From Terrirubrum flagellatum (lineage in GTDB: Bacteria; Pseudomonadota; Alphaproteobacteria; Rhizobiales; Beijerinckiaceae), in contig NZ_CP091851.1 in the NCBI RefSeq assembly GCF_022059845.1, positions 5,011,501-5,075,500 on the forward strand: a stretch of DNA of 64,000 nt, written 5' to 3'. Of the stretch, positions 8,596 to 16,865 are shown piece after piece; positions within the stretch are counted from its first letter, which is position 1, and each line of letters starts with the position of its first letter. The translations under genes and the position numbers were made by a program. The notes under the pieces were generated by a model. That model did no database searches. It was not told where the DNA came from and saw nothing but the letters and a program-made list of their open reading frames with translations.

Positions 8596-9948
8596 TCAGC
8601 CCGCGCCGCCGACGATCGTCGCCAGCCGCCTGTAGCTTTCGGCGCGCGAAGTCACCTCTTCCTTCTGTTGGCCAAGGAATGCTTCGAGGTCGGGATGGAG
8701 CGCGATCGCCTCGTCGACTTCGGCGGACGATCCGGCGCGATAGGCGCCCAGTCGAATCAGCTCCTCCATGTCGGAATAGGTCGCCATGATCTGCCGGGCG
8801 CGCTGGACAGAGGGGTAGAAGGCGGGATCGGCCGACCGCGGCATCGTCCGCGACACCGATTTCAACACATTGATCGCGGGATATCGACCACGCTCGGCGA
8901 TCGCCCGCTCCATGACGATATGGCCGTCGAGAATCGCGCGCACCGCGTCGGCGACCGGCTCGTTATGATCGTCGCCGTCGACCAGCACCGTGAACAGGCC
9001 GGTGATCGAGCCCCTGGCGGTTCCCGGGCCGGCCCGCTCGAGCAGCCGCGGCAATTCGGAGAAGACGGTCGGCGTATAGCCCTTCTGGGCCGGAGGTTCG
9101 CCCGAAGCGAGACCGACATCGCGCTGGGCCATGGCGAAACGGGTCACCGAATCCATCATGCAGAGCACGTCGAGCCCTTCGTCGCGGAAATATTCGGACA
9201 GCGTCAGCGTGAGATAGGCCGCCTGCTTGCGCACCAGCGCCGCCTCGTCTGACGTCGCGACCACGACAACGGAGCGGGCGAGACCTTCCTCGCCCAGATC
9301 CTCGACGAGGAATTCCTGCACCTCGCGACCGCGCTCGCCGACAAGGCCGATCACGGCGACGTCCGATTTCGCATTGCGGGCAAGCATGGAGAGAAGCACC
9401 GACTTGCCGACGCCGGAGCCCGCGAAGATGCCCATCCGCTGCCCGCGACAGCAAGTGAGAAACGCGTCGAGCGCCCGGACGCCGAGATCGATCGCCGCGC
9501 CGACCCTGTTTCGCGCGTGAGCAGGCGGCGGATCGGCGCGGAAAGGATAGAGCTGCGCGCCCGCAGGCAGCGGGCCTTTGCCGTCGATCGGCTCGCCAAG
9601 TCCGTTGACGACGCGGCCAAGCCAGCCGCGCGTCGGCCGCACGCCGGGCGAAGCGGCGCGGATGAAGGCGCGCGCGCCCCTGCGCACGCCTTCGAGATTC
9701 CCGAACGGCATCACCAGCGCGCGGTCGCCCGAGAAGCCGATCACCTCGCAGGCGATTTCGCGGCCGGGCGACGCTTCGATGCCGACTCGTCCGCCGACGC
9801 GCATCGTGTGAGTGGGGCCGGCGATCTCCACGAGCAGCCCCCGAACGGTCGCAACGCGGCCGTGGATCTCGAATTCCGACAGACTCGCCGCCTCAGCTGC
9901 GAGCGCATCGAGCTTTCGTTGCGTTTCCGTTGACGACCAGGGCGGCAT
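8596..9948 (-). CDS. fliI: Flagellum-specific ATP synthase/export ATPase FliI
   Basis: A 450-residue protein of the F1-beta-like family that powers flagellar type III export. The Walker A loop is [14 protein letters not shown], followed by [11 protein letters not shown] and the Walker B region [18 protein letters not shown] with [29 protein letters not shown], all typical of FliI/SctN. The C-terminus carries the helical domain ([28 protein letters not shown]). It is transcribed away from ctrA; the 340-bp region between them must hold both promoters. fliJ lies downstream on the same strand. Confidence 0.96.
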   Translation of the reverse strand: MPPWSSTETQRKLDALAAEAASLSEFEIHGRVATVRGLLVEIAGPTHTMRVGGRVGIEASPGREIACEVIGFSGDRALVMPFGNLEGVRRGARAFIRAASPGVRPTRGWLGRVVNGLGEPIDGKGPLPAGAQLYPFRADPPPAHARNRVGAAIDLGVRALDAFLTCCRGQRMGIFAGSGVGKSVLLSMLARNAKSDVAVIGLVGERGREVQEFLVEDLGEEGLARSVVVVATSDEAALVRKQAAYLTLTLSEYFRDEGLDVLCMMDSVTRFAMAQRDVGLASGEPPAQKGYTPTVFSELPRLLERAGPGTARGSITGLFTVLVDGDDHNEPVADAVRAILDGHIVMERAIAERGRYPAINVLKSVSRTMPRSADPAFYPSVQRARQIMATYSDMEELIRLGAYRAGSSAEVDEAIALHPDLEAFLGQQKEEVTSRAESYRRLATIVGGAG

Positions 9949-10288
9949 ATCAACCTTTTGTTTACCGGCGGCATTAACAATGGCCTAAACGTCAATGCTG
10001 ATGGATTGATTTGATCCATCGGCAACGACGTGGGCAACGGACTTCGACGCGCACGTAAACGCTCAAATGACTCAAAGGCATCCCGCCGGCGCAGACCATT
10101 CTAGCCGATTCGCCGTTCGATGGGCGATTGGCGCTTGCATGCGGGAATCAGCTTTTGTTAACCATGATGGCGTAGCGTTGCGAGTCGGTAAGCTAGGGGT
10201 GTCCGAGGGCGTGTCCCGAAGGCCCGGTCGCAAGGCTGGATCACCTTCAGCAGACAGCTCGTCGCGGCTTTAAGGTCGGGGACCATAC
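9949..10288. promoter_or_regulatory. Divergent fliI/ctrA control region with GANTC cluster and CtrA-type half-site
   Basis: This 340-bp gap separates divergent fliI and ctrA. Four GANTC sites lie within 120 bp: GACTC 10069-10073, GATTC 10107-10111, GAATC 10145-10149 and GAGTC 10182-10186. GANTC is the CcrM methylation site, and in Caulobacter methylation state regulates a ctrA promoter. A TTAACCAT element, the half-site associated with CtrA binding, lies at 10158-10165 and could serve autoregulation. Near fliI there is only an imperfect pair (TTTA, nine bases, TTAA at about 9961-9977). No exact sigma-54 promoter was found. Confidence 0.6.
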
Positions 10289-10990
10289 ATGCGTGTCCTT
10301 CTTATCGAAGATGACAGCGCGACGGCGCAGAGCATCGAGCTGATGCTCAAATCCGAGAATTTCAACGTCTATACGACGGATCTCGGCGAAGAGGGCGTCG
10401 ATCTCGGCAAGCTCTATGACTATGACATTATTCTCCTCGATCTGAATCTCCCCGACATGTCGGGCTATGAGGTGCTGCGTTCGCTGCGCGTCGCCAAGGT
10501 CAAGACGCCGATTCTGATTCTGTCCGGCCTCGCCGGCATTGAGGACAAGGTGAAGGGTCTCGGCTTCGGCGCCGATGATTATCTCACCAAGCCGTTCCAC
10601 AAGGACGAGATGGTGGCCCGCATCCAGGCCATCGTGCGCCGCTCGAAGGGCCATGCGCAATCGGTCATCGCGACGGGCGATCTGCTCGTCAATCTCGACC
10701 AGAAGACCGTCGAAGTCGCTTCCCAGCGCGTGCATCTGACCGGCAAGGAATATCAGATGCTGGAGCTGCTCTCGCTTCGCAAGGGCACGACGCTGACCAA
10801 GGAGATGTTCCTCAACCATCTCTATGGCGGCATGGACGAGCCCGAACTCAAGATCATCGACGTGTTCATCTGCAAGCTGCGCAAGAAGCTGGCGAACGCG
10901 TCCGACGGCAAGAATTACATCGAGACCGTCTGGGGCCGCGGCTATGTGCTGCGCGAGCCGACCGACGCCGACGAGCGCCTGACTGCCTGA
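10289..10990 (+). CDS. ctrA: Cell-cycle response regulator CtrA
   Basis: A 233-residue OmpR-type response regulator. The receiver is intact: acidic pair at 8-9 (IEDDS), phospho-acceptor Asp51 in ILLDLNLP and Lys101 in YLTKPF. The C-terminal winged helix contains [19 protein letters not shown] and [10 protein letters not shown]-like sequence ([13 protein letters not shown]), nearly invariant in alphaproteobacterial CtrA. CtrA is phosphorylated through CckA-ChpT and controls replication initiation, division, flagella and chemotaxis; the chpT gene is 9 kb away in this window. It stands between flagellar and chemotaxis genes and is followed by a strong terminator. Confidence 0.97.
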   Translation: MRVLLIEDDSATAQSIELMLKSENFNVYTTDLGEEGVDLGKLYDYDIILLDLNLPDMSGYEVLRSLRVAKVKTPILILSGLAGIEDKVKGLGFGADDYLTKPFHKDEMVARIQAIVRRSKGHAQSVIATGDLLVNLDQKTVEVASQRVHLTGKEYQMLELLSLRKGTTLTKEMFLNHLYGGMDEPELKIIDVFICKLRKKLANASDGKNYIETVWGRGYVLREPTDADERLTA

Positions 10991-11015
10991 ATTCTTTCGA
11001 CCTCCGGGTCGCCTG

Positions 11016-11047
11016 AGGCTCCGGCTCGCGCCGGAGCCTTTTGTTTT
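11016..11047 (+). terminator. Rho-independent terminator after ctrA
   Basis: A perfect 10-bp stem AGGCTCCGGC / GCCGGAGCCT (11016-11025 with 11030-11039) and a four-base loop are followed by TTTTGTTTT. It lies 26 bp past the ctrA stop codon on the plus strand. Confidence 0.9.
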
Positions 11048-11176
11048 GGGCGCCGCCAGCGGATTCCCGGGCGGTCGCGCCCCGGCGCGTGCGCATGCGC
11101 ACCCCGCGTCGCCTGAATTTCCTCTCATTGCAAGGTTCCACTAGATTGCCCGGAGTTGCCGGCAGACGGATCAGCG

Positions 11177-13423
11177 GTGTTGAAACGGTTCCTGGCGTTC
11201 CTTGGCCTGTTCGTCCTGGCCTGCGCCGCCCCGCTCGCCGCGCAGACGGAAAAGCGCGTCGCGCTGGTTATTGGCAATTCCGACTACGCCAAGCTGCCGG
11301 CGCTTAAAGGCGCCGATCAGGACGCGGCCGCCATGGCGGCGATGCTGCAGCGCTTCGGCTTCAAGGTCGCGTCCGCCGTCAATCTCGAACTGCCCGCGCT
11401 CAGGACGACGCTCGCCGCCTTCCAGCGCGACGCCGCCGGCGCTGACGCGATCCTCGTCTTCTACGCCGGCCATGCGCTGCGCTATCGCAACGCCGCCTAT
11501 CTCGTGCCTGTCGGCGCGACGTTGCGCGACGAGACCAGCATCGAATGGGACACGCTGCCGCTGAAGCAGATGCTCGATGCGCTGCCGCACGCGCGCAGCG
11601 CGTTTCTGGTGATCGACGGTTGCGGACAGTCGCAGCTCGCGCCGGCGCTGAGCGGACTCGGCGCTGCGGCTTCCGCCGGTTTCGCCGAGCCTCCGGCGGC
11701 CAACGATATGTTCGTGGTCATGTCCACTTCCGTGAAGGATGACGCCTGTGAGCAGCCCTCGCGCAGCTCTCTCCTGCCGCGCACGCTGCTGACGGAAATG
11801 CAGCAGTCCGGCCTCGATGCGAGTCAGCTCTTCGAGCGCGTCAACCAGAGCATCAACAGGCGCAGCGGCGGGCGTCAGTATATCGAATTCAACGGCGTGC
11901 TGCCGCGCGCTTTCGTCTTCGGAAAAGATGATTTCGCCGATCAGGCGTTCCGTCGCCTTGGCGCTGATCCCTCGAACAACGATCTGCGCGCCTTCGCTTC
12001 GCGCTATGCCGACACGCAGCAGGGCGCGACGGCGCGCGATATGCTCGCGGCGCGCGATCAGGGTCCGCAATGGCTGCGCGCCGCGGGCGCCGATCCCTGG
12101 CGCGGACTTCTCAGCGCGGAGTGGCGCGACGAGCGGCAGACGAAAGCGCGCGCGGCGCGCTACGCTGCGTTGGAAGGACGGTGGAATCGCGAGGACAGCG
12201 ATCGCGCGCAGGAGCGCGCCGCCATCGAGAAGCAGCGGCTCGAGCAGGAGCAGATCGAGCGCGAAAAGGCGGCGCGCGAGGAGCAGGCGCGACAGGCGCG
12301 CGAGCGCGAGGAGCAGCAACGCAAGCAGGCCGAGCTTCAGGCGGCGGAGCAGCGCAGGCAGGCGCAGGAGAAGGCGGACCGCGAAAAGGCCGAGCAGGAG
12401 AATCGCGCCCGTCTTGCGCGCGAACTCGAAGAGCAGCGTCGTCGCCAGGCCGAGGCGCAGGCCGCCGAGCAAAAGCGTCAGGAGCAGGAGCGCGTCGAGC
12501 GCGAGAAAGCGGCGCGGGAAGAGCAGGCGCGCCTCGCGCGCGAACGCGAAGAGCAGCAGCGCAAGCAGGCGGAGCTTCAGGCGGCGGAGCAGCGTCGACT
12601 GGCGCAGGAGAAAGCCGATCGCGAAAAGGCGGAGCAGGAAGCTCTCGCCCGCGCCGCACGCCAGCAGGAGGAGCGGGCGCGGTTGCAGGCAGAGCTCGAC
12701 GCGGCCGAAAAGCGCAAGGCGGAGGAGCAGCAGAGATTGGCGCTCGCATCGCCGCCGAACAATCGCACGACCGCCGACCCTCCGGTCGGAGGCCAGGCCG
12801 TCGACGAAGCCAATCGCTTCACGGCGGAGCAGCGTCGCCTCGCCCAGGAGCGGCTCGAGCGCGACAGGCGCGCGCGCGGCGCGCCGAGCGAGTTTACGAC
12901 GCCGCTGCAGTCGGAAACGGGCGTAACGAGCGGCGCGGGAACACAGATTGCTTCGCTGCCGCCGACGACGGAGCCTCCAAGGACGACGCCGGAGCCGCCT
13001 TTGCCGAAGCCGGACACGCCCGATTTCATCAAGGCTACTCAGGAAGAGTTGAAAAGGCTCGGCTGTTACGCTGGCATCGTCCATGGCCGCATGAACAACG
13101 GCACGAAATCGGCGCTGGAAAGCGCCGGCAAGAAGATTGGCGACAGCTTCAAGTTCGATCCACAGACCGAAGAGATGTTGCGCACGCTGAAGTCGCAGAA
13201 GTCCGGACTTTGCGGCCCCATCGCCTGTGGCGCGGGTCAGGTGCGTCGCGGCGATATCTGCGTCGCTTCGCGTCCGCCGGTCGCGGCTGAGCCCGCGCGG
13301 CCGGTCAAACCGGCGCCGCGTCCGCAGCAGCGCCAGGTCGCGCGACCGCAGCCTGCGACAGGCTCGTCAGGCGGCGCCCGCGGCGGCTGCTTCAATTTCA
13401 ACGGGAGACAATATTGCCAATGA
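11177..13423 (+). CDS. Secreted caspase-like (peptidase C14 / metacaspase-type) coiled-coil protein
   Basis: Residues 1-23 are a signal peptide (hydrophobic LAFLGLFVLACAAPL, AAQ site). Residues 26-230 form a caspase p20-like domain: KRVALVIGNSDY, catalytic His99 in FYAGHA and Cys149 in VIDGCG, so the His-Cys dyad is kept. About residues 330-570 are an extremely charged Glu/Arg/Gln/Ala coiled coil with an 80-residue repeat, followed by a Pro/Thr linker, a ~60-residue Cys-containing module (EELKRLGCYAGIVHGRMNNGTK, recalling peptidoglycan-binding repeats) and a Pro-rich tail ending GGCFNFNGRQYCQ. GTG 11177 is preferred over TTG 11156 because it puts the positive n-region right before the signal core. 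Substrates are unknown. The next gene overlaps by 4 bp. Confidence 0.8.
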   Translation: MLKRFLAFLGLFVLACAAPLAAQTEKRVALVIGNSDYAKLPALKGADQDAAAMAAMLQRFGFKVASAVNLELPALRTTLAAFQRDAAGADAILVFYAGHALRYRNAAYLVPVGATLRDETSIEWDTLPLKQMLDALPHARSAFLVIDGCGQSQLAPALSGLGAAASAGFAEPPAANDMFVVMSTSVKDDACEQPSRSSLLPRTLLTEMQQSGLDASQLFERVNQSINRRSGGRQYIEFNGVLPRAFVFGKDDFADQAFRRLGADPSNNDLRAFASRYADTQQGATARDMLAARDQGPQWLRAAGADPWRGLLSAEWRDERQTKARAARYAALEGRWNREDSDRAQERAAIEKQRLEQEQIEREKAAREEQARQAREREEQQRKQAELQAAEQRRQAQEKADREKAEQENRARLARELEEQRRRQAEAQAAEQKRQEQERVEREKAAREEQARLAREREEQQRKQAELQAAEQRRLAQEKADREKAEQEALARAARQQEERARLQAELDAAEKRKAEEQQRLALASPPNNRTTADPPVGGQAVDEANRFTAEQRRLAQERLERDRRARGAPSEFTTPLQSETGVTSGAGTQIASLPPTTEPPRTTPEPPLPKPDTPDFIKATQEELKRLGCYAGIVHGRMNNGTKSALESAGKKIGDSFKFDPQTEEMLRTLKSQKSGLCGPIACGAGQVRRGDICVASRPPVAAEPARPVKPAPRPQQRQVARPQPATGSSGGARGGCFNFNGRQYCQ
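12257..12640 (+). repeat. 240-bp-period internal duplication in the coiled-coil region
   Basis: Two 144-bp segments, 12257-12400 and 12497-12640, encode 48-residue stretches identical at 46 positions (EREKAAREEQ ... DREKAEQE). The offset is exactly 240 bp (80 codons), with a diverged 32-residue spacer. This is an in-frame intragenic duplication that lengthens the coiled coil of the caspase-like protein. Confidence 0.85.
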
Positions 13424-13773
13424 ATTTCCACGCATTCTTCCGCGCTGCGACTGTCATCGCAGCCGCGGCCGCGACGATGATCCTGTCATCGGGGTCGGTC
13501 TTCGCGCAAACCTGCCGGATTCCGCGCGCGCTTCTTCAGAGCGAAGGCGCCGAACGGGTGACGCTCACCATCCTCAGGAGCGGCCGCTGCGTAGCGTCGG
13601 TCTCGCCAGCGCGCGGACATGCCGGCGACGACATCGTCATTCGCGTCGTCCGATCGCCTCTCGATGGCGGCCATCGTTCGATCAGGCGATGGCGCGACTA
13701 TCGCGTCATGCCGGTCGCGATGTGGCCAGGGCCGCGCTGTTTCATCTTTCAGGAGCGGCGCTACTGCGAGTGA
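13420..13773 (+). CDS. Small secreted Cys-containing protein of unknown function
   Basis: A 117-residue protein with an N-terminal signal peptide (RAATVIAAAAATMILSSGSVFAQ). The mature part is ~85 residues with four Cys: QTCRIPRALL, SGRCVASV, GPRCFIFQ and the end RRYCE, which suggests disulfides in the periplasm. The C-terminal FQERRYCE resembles the FNGRQYCQ end of the upstream caspase-like protein. Its ATG overlaps the upstream stop (ATGA), so the two are translationally coupled and probably work together. No family was recognised. Confidence 0.7.
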   Translation: MNFHAFFRAATVIAAAAATMILSSGSVFAQTCRIPRALLQSEGAERVTLTILRSGRCVASVSPARGHAGDDIVIRVVRSPLDGGHRSIRRWRDYRVMPVAMWPGPRCFIFQERRYCE

Positions 13774-13776
13774 TCT

Positions 13777-13889
13777 TAGAGCATGGCGTGAAAAAGCGGG
13801 GACCGATTTTCGCGAAAGCCATGCTCTAAACTGCTAGAATCGATCACGTTCCCGCACTTTGATTGATTCAATCAAAGTGAGGCGTGATC
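13777..13889. repeat. Interspersed double-hairpin palindromic element, copy A
   Basis: Between convergent genes. Hairpin 1: TAGAGCATGGC (13777-13787) pairs perfectly with GCCATGCTCTA (13818-13828); its interior has GTGAAAAAG and TTTTCGCG. A short linker with GAATC leads to hairpin 2: outer arms GATCACG (13842-13848) and CGTGATC (13883-13889), inner perfect arms CACTTTGATTGA and TCAATCAAAGTG (13855-13866, 13868-13879). A second element with the same plan but different stem bases lies at 53192-53302. It resembles the abundant small palindromic repeats of Hyphomicrobiales. Confidence 0.75.
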
Positions 13890-13896
13890 TAGACGT

Positions 13897-14751
13897 TCAA
13901 CCGGCGACCGAGAGGCGCGGCGTCGCTGTGGTCGCAGCCGGCGCCGGCCGATAGAAAGACGGCGTGTCGCGATCGGGAACGAAGTCCGCGGTTGCGCCAA
14001 GCACCGTCTCGGCGCCTCCCAGCATAAGAGCGCCGTCGGGGGCCATTTGCCGACGCAGGCGCGCGAAAAGGCCCGTGCGCGTATTTGCGTCGAAATAGAT
14101 CAGCACATTGCGGCACAGAATGAGATCGAACACGCCGAACGGCGAGGGATCGCGCAACAGATTGAAGGTGCGGAAGTCAATCTTGTCGCGCATGTTCTTT
14201 GTGATGCTCCAGCCTTCCGGAGTCTGGCTGAAATGCTTCAGCAGCATGCGCACGGGTAGGCCGCGCTGCACTTCGAACTGCGTGTAGAGGCCGGTTTTTG
14301 CGCGCTCGATGATCGCCGTGGAAATGTCGGTTGCAAGGATGCGGATCGACCAGCCGGCGAGCCTGTCGCCCATCTCGTCGAGAATCATCGCGATCGAATA
14401 GGGCTCCTGGCCGGCCGAGCAGGCGGCGCTCCAGATGGCGAGCCGGCGCTCCCTGGCGCGCGCGGCGATAAGGCCCGGCAGGACCGTCTCGCGCAGGAGG
14501 TCGAAGCTTTTGAGATCGCGGAAGAACAGCGTCTCATGCGTCATCATCGCTTCGATGACTTCGCGTTCGAGGGCGAGATCGCCGCCAGTGGCGATGCGTG
14601 CGGCGAGCGCCGCGAAGGTGTCGATGTTGTGCGCCCTGAGAATGCGGGCGAGACGCGACTCCAGGAGATAGGTCTTCTCCGGCCAGAGATTGAGTCCGGC
14701 GCGCTCGGCGAGGAAGCGTTGAAAGAACGCGAAGTCAGCAGGCTCGATCAT
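13897..14751 (-). CDS. cheR: Chemotaxis protein methyltransferase CheR
   Basis: A 284-residue SAM-dependent enzyme that methylates glutamates of chemoreceptors for adaptation. The N-terminal helical domain (residues 1-75) precedes the catalytic domain with ETLFFRD, the SAM loop IWSAACSAGQEPYSIAM, ATDIS and the FDLILCRNVLIYFD motif, all standard for CheR. It is the last gene of the che cluster; its start overlaps the cheB stop by 4 bp, so translation is coupled. No pentapeptide-binding extension is obvious. No chemoreceptor gene is present in the window. Confidence 0.96.
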   Translation of the reverse strand: MIEPADFAFFQRFLAERAGLNLWPEKTYLLESRLARILRAHNIDTFAALAARIATGGDLALEREVIEAMMTHETLFFRDLKSFDLLRETVLPGLIAARARERRLAIWSAACSAGQEPYSIAMILDEMGDRLAGWSIRILATDISTAIIERAKTGLYTQFEVQRGLPVRMLLKHFSQTPEGWSITKNMRDKIDFRTFNLLRDPSPFGVFDLILCRNVLIYFDANTRTGLFARLRRQMAPDGALMLGGAETVLGATADFVPDRDTPSFYRPAPAATTATPRLSVAG

Positions 14752-15956
14752 GATTTGCCGCCTTGCGTGACGAGCGCCGCGGCGATCTCCGACGGCGTCG
14801 CGATTTCGTTGGCGAGGCCCGCGCGCGCGATCGCGCCGGGCATGCCCCAGACGACGCTGCTGCGCTCGTCCTGCACATAGATGCGCGCGCCCGCGGCGGC
14901 GAGGTCTCGCGCGCCTTCAAGGCCGTCGGAACCCATGCCGGTCAGCACGACCGCGGTGACGTCAGCCCCGAACACTTCGCGCGCGGAATGGAACAGGAGG
15001 TCGACGGAAGGCCTGGAGAAGCGCACCGGCGGTCCATGATCGAGCGTGATCGTTGGCGCGCTGGCGGCGCCGCTGATGCGGATATGATGGCCGCCAGGCG
15101 CGATATAGACGTGCCCGCGCACGAGCGCTTCGCCGTCGCGCGCTTCGCGGCATGTGACGCCGGACGCCGCCGCAAGATGCTCGCCGAAGACGCGCGTGAA
15201 GACCGGCGGCATGTGTTGCGCGATGATCACCGGAATGCGCGCGATCAGCGGCTTCAGCGCCGTAATGAATTCGGCGCAGGCGTTCGGCCCTCCGGTCGAG
15301 GCGCCAACGAGAATGGCGCGCGCCGCGTGCGACCCATGCGCCGGCGAAGATTGAAGCGGCGGCGCCTGCGGCGCGGGCCGCTCGACGACGGCTGCGTGAA
15401 CTTCACGCGCCGGCGCGCGCTTGGGGCGCGGCGGCGACGGGATCGCCGCAAGTGGCCGCGAGATGATTTCGAACGGCGACAAAGGCTCGCGCGTCAGCAG
15501 CGGCTGCGCCTCGATCTTTCCACGGCGGCCGACCGTGCGCAATTTATCGAGCAATTCCTGCTGGTAGGTCGGAAGAGGCGTAGCGCGTTCGTCGGCGCTC
15601 GGCTTCGGAATGATCTCGGTCGCGCCGTTCTGCAGGCAGAGAAGCGCCAGCTCCGCGTTCTTGCGCGTCAGCCGCGACGACATGATGATCGCCGCTTCAG
15701 GCGCCGCGATGCGGATCAGCGGCAGCGCTTCGAGACCGTTCATCTGCGGCATTTCGATATCGAGGATGACGACATCAGGCTTCGCCGCGGGGATCATGGT
15801 GATCGCCTCGAGGCCATTGGCCGCGGTCCCGACGAGCTGAAGATCATCGCATTCGCTGATCCAGCGCGCGAGGAAGCCGCGCGCGACCGACGAATCATCG
15901 ACGATGACGACGCGCACAGGCGCCATCTCGGACGCTGCGGGGAGCAGTTGCGTCAT
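14748..15956 (-). CDS. cheB: Chemotaxis response regulator / protein-glutamate methylesterase CheB
   Basis: A 402-residue protein with an N-terminal receiver (VVIVDDSSVARG, phospho-site VVILDIEMPQMNGLEAL) joined by a ~80-residue Pro/Ala-rich linker to the methylesterase domain. The catalytic Ser lies in VGASTGGPNA, His in IIAQHMPP and Asp in LTGMGSDGLEGA. CheB removes methyl groups added by CheR and is activated by CheA. The Pro-rich linker is long for CheB. The gene is 39 bp after cheY and overlaps cheR by 4 bp. Confidence 0.96.
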   Translation of the reverse strand: MTQLLPAASEMAPVRVVIVDDSSVARGFLARWISECDDLQLVGTAANGLEAITMIPAAKPDVVILDIEMPQMNGLEALPLIRIAAPEAAIIMSSRLTRKNAELALLCLQNGATEIIPKPSADERATPLPTYQQELLDKLRTVGRRGKIEAQPLLTREPLSPFEIISRPLAAIPSPPRPKRAPAREVHAAVVERPAPQAPPLQSSPAHGSHAARAILVGASTGGPNACAEFITALKPLIARIPVIIAQHMPPVFTRVFGEHLAAASGVTCREARDGEALVRGHVYIAPGGHHIRISGAASAPTITLDHGPPVRFSRPSVDLLFHSAREVFGADVTAVVLTGMGSDGLEGARDLAAAGARIYVQDERSSVVWGMPGAIARAGLANEIATPSEIAAALVTQGGKS

Positions 15957-15995
15957 GGGCCCGGTTCAACCGGCGACGTGATGGCGTTCATTCCT

Positions 15996-16361
15996 TCAGG
16001 CGAGCCCAACCTGCTGGAACTTGGACGCAAGGATCTCCTTGTCGAACGGCTTCATGATGTATTCATCGGCGCCAGCATGCATCGCGCGCGCAATAGCGGC
16101 GAGATCATTCTCGGTGGTGCAGAAAACGACCTTCGGCTTTTTGCCGTCGTGCATGACGCGCAACGCCTTGAGGAATTCATAGCCGTCCATCTGCGGCATG
16201 TTCCAGTCGAGAAGGATCGCGTCAGGCATATGCGCCGTGCAGCAATCAAGCGCTTCGCGGCCGTCCTGCGCTTCGGCGATCAGGAAATCCATGCTTTCGA
16301 GAATGCGCCGCGCAACCTTCCGGATGACGGCGGAATCATCGACGACGAGACAGTGCTTCAT
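15996..16361 (-). CDS. cheY: Single-domain response regulator CheY
   Basis: A 121-residue stand-alone receiver with all key residues: Asp8-Asp9, phospho-acceptor Asp52 in ILLDWNMPQMDGYEFL, a Thr in FCTTEND and Lys104 in YIMKPF. When phosphorylated by CheA, CheY binds the FliM part of the motor switch. Its place between cheW and cheB fits that role, although a stalk-like phosphate sink role, as for some alphaproteobacterial CheY paralogues, cannot be excluded. Confidence 0.93.
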   Translation of the reverse strand: MKHCLVVDDSAVIRKVARRILESMDFLIAEAQDGREALDCCTAHMPDAILLDWNMPQMDGYEFLKALRVMHDGKKPKVVFCTTENDLAAIARAMHAGADEYIMKPFDKEILASKFQQVGLA

Positions 16362-16385
16362 GTGTCTGTGCTCCTTTCAGAGCGG

Positions 16386-16865
16386 TTATGCGGCTTCATC
16401 GCGCTGTGTGAGCGCGATGATGGATTCGACGTTGAGTTCGATGATGATTTCGCGACCGCTTTGATGCACGCCGACCGCGAACGGCGCCCATTGCGCCTGC
16501 AGATGCGGCGGCACCGGATCGCGCCGGTCTGGCGGAAAATCAATGACGTCGCCGACGTTGGGAACCAGCAAGCCGATTGTCTCGCCATGAATGCCGACGC
16601 TGATCGCCAGCGTCTTGCGGCTCTCGGGCTGAGGGAGGCCAAGCCGCTTCGAGAGCAGAATGCCGGTTACAACCTTGCCGCGCAGATTGATGAGTCCCGC
16701 GATATGAGGCGGCGCGAGCGGCACCGGCGTCACGGACTGTACGGTGAAGATGTCTTCGACCCGCGCGATCGGAATCGCAAGCTTCTGGCCGGAAATGGCG
16801 ACCGTCACGCAAAGATTGGCCCTGGCGTCGACAGGAGCTGCGTCGAGATTAACGTTCGTCGCCAT
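16386..16865 (-). CDS. cheW: Chemotaxis coupling protein CheW
   Basis: A 159-residue CheW that links receptors to CheA. It has the two SH3-like halves with LAIPIARVEDIFTVQSVTPVPLAPPHIAGLINLRGKVVTGILL (quoted in parts: LAIPIARVEDIF and GLINLRGKVV) and ETIGLLVPNVGDVIDF. The longer frame upstream lies inside cheA; ATG 16865 is the real start because the CheW fold begins there and because it shares one base with the cheA stop (TGATG). That arrangement implies translational coupling and a fixed CheA:CheW ratio. Confidence 0.95.
   Translation of the reverse strand: MATNVNLDAAPVDARANLCVTVAISGQKLAIPIARVEDIFTVQSVTPVPLAPPHIAGLINLRGKVVTGILLSKRLGLPQPESRKTLAISVGIHGETIGLLVPNVGDVIDFPPDRRDPVPPHLQAQWAPFAVGVHQSGREIIIELNVESIIALTQRDEAA

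Noticed and set aside
9949-10288. Sigma-54 promoter for fliI
   Set aside because: No TGGC-N-TTGC-type pair with correct spacing was found on the minus strand.
12257-12640. CRISPR-like or satellite repeat
   Set aside because: The repeat units are in-frame protein-coding duplications within one gene, with a diverged spacer, and only two units are present.
11171-13084. 637-residue minus-strand frame opposite the caspase-like gene
   Set aside because: The Leu/Arg repeats are the reverse reading of the Glu/Arg/Gln coiled coil. The plus strand has signal peptide, catalytic dyad and gene context.
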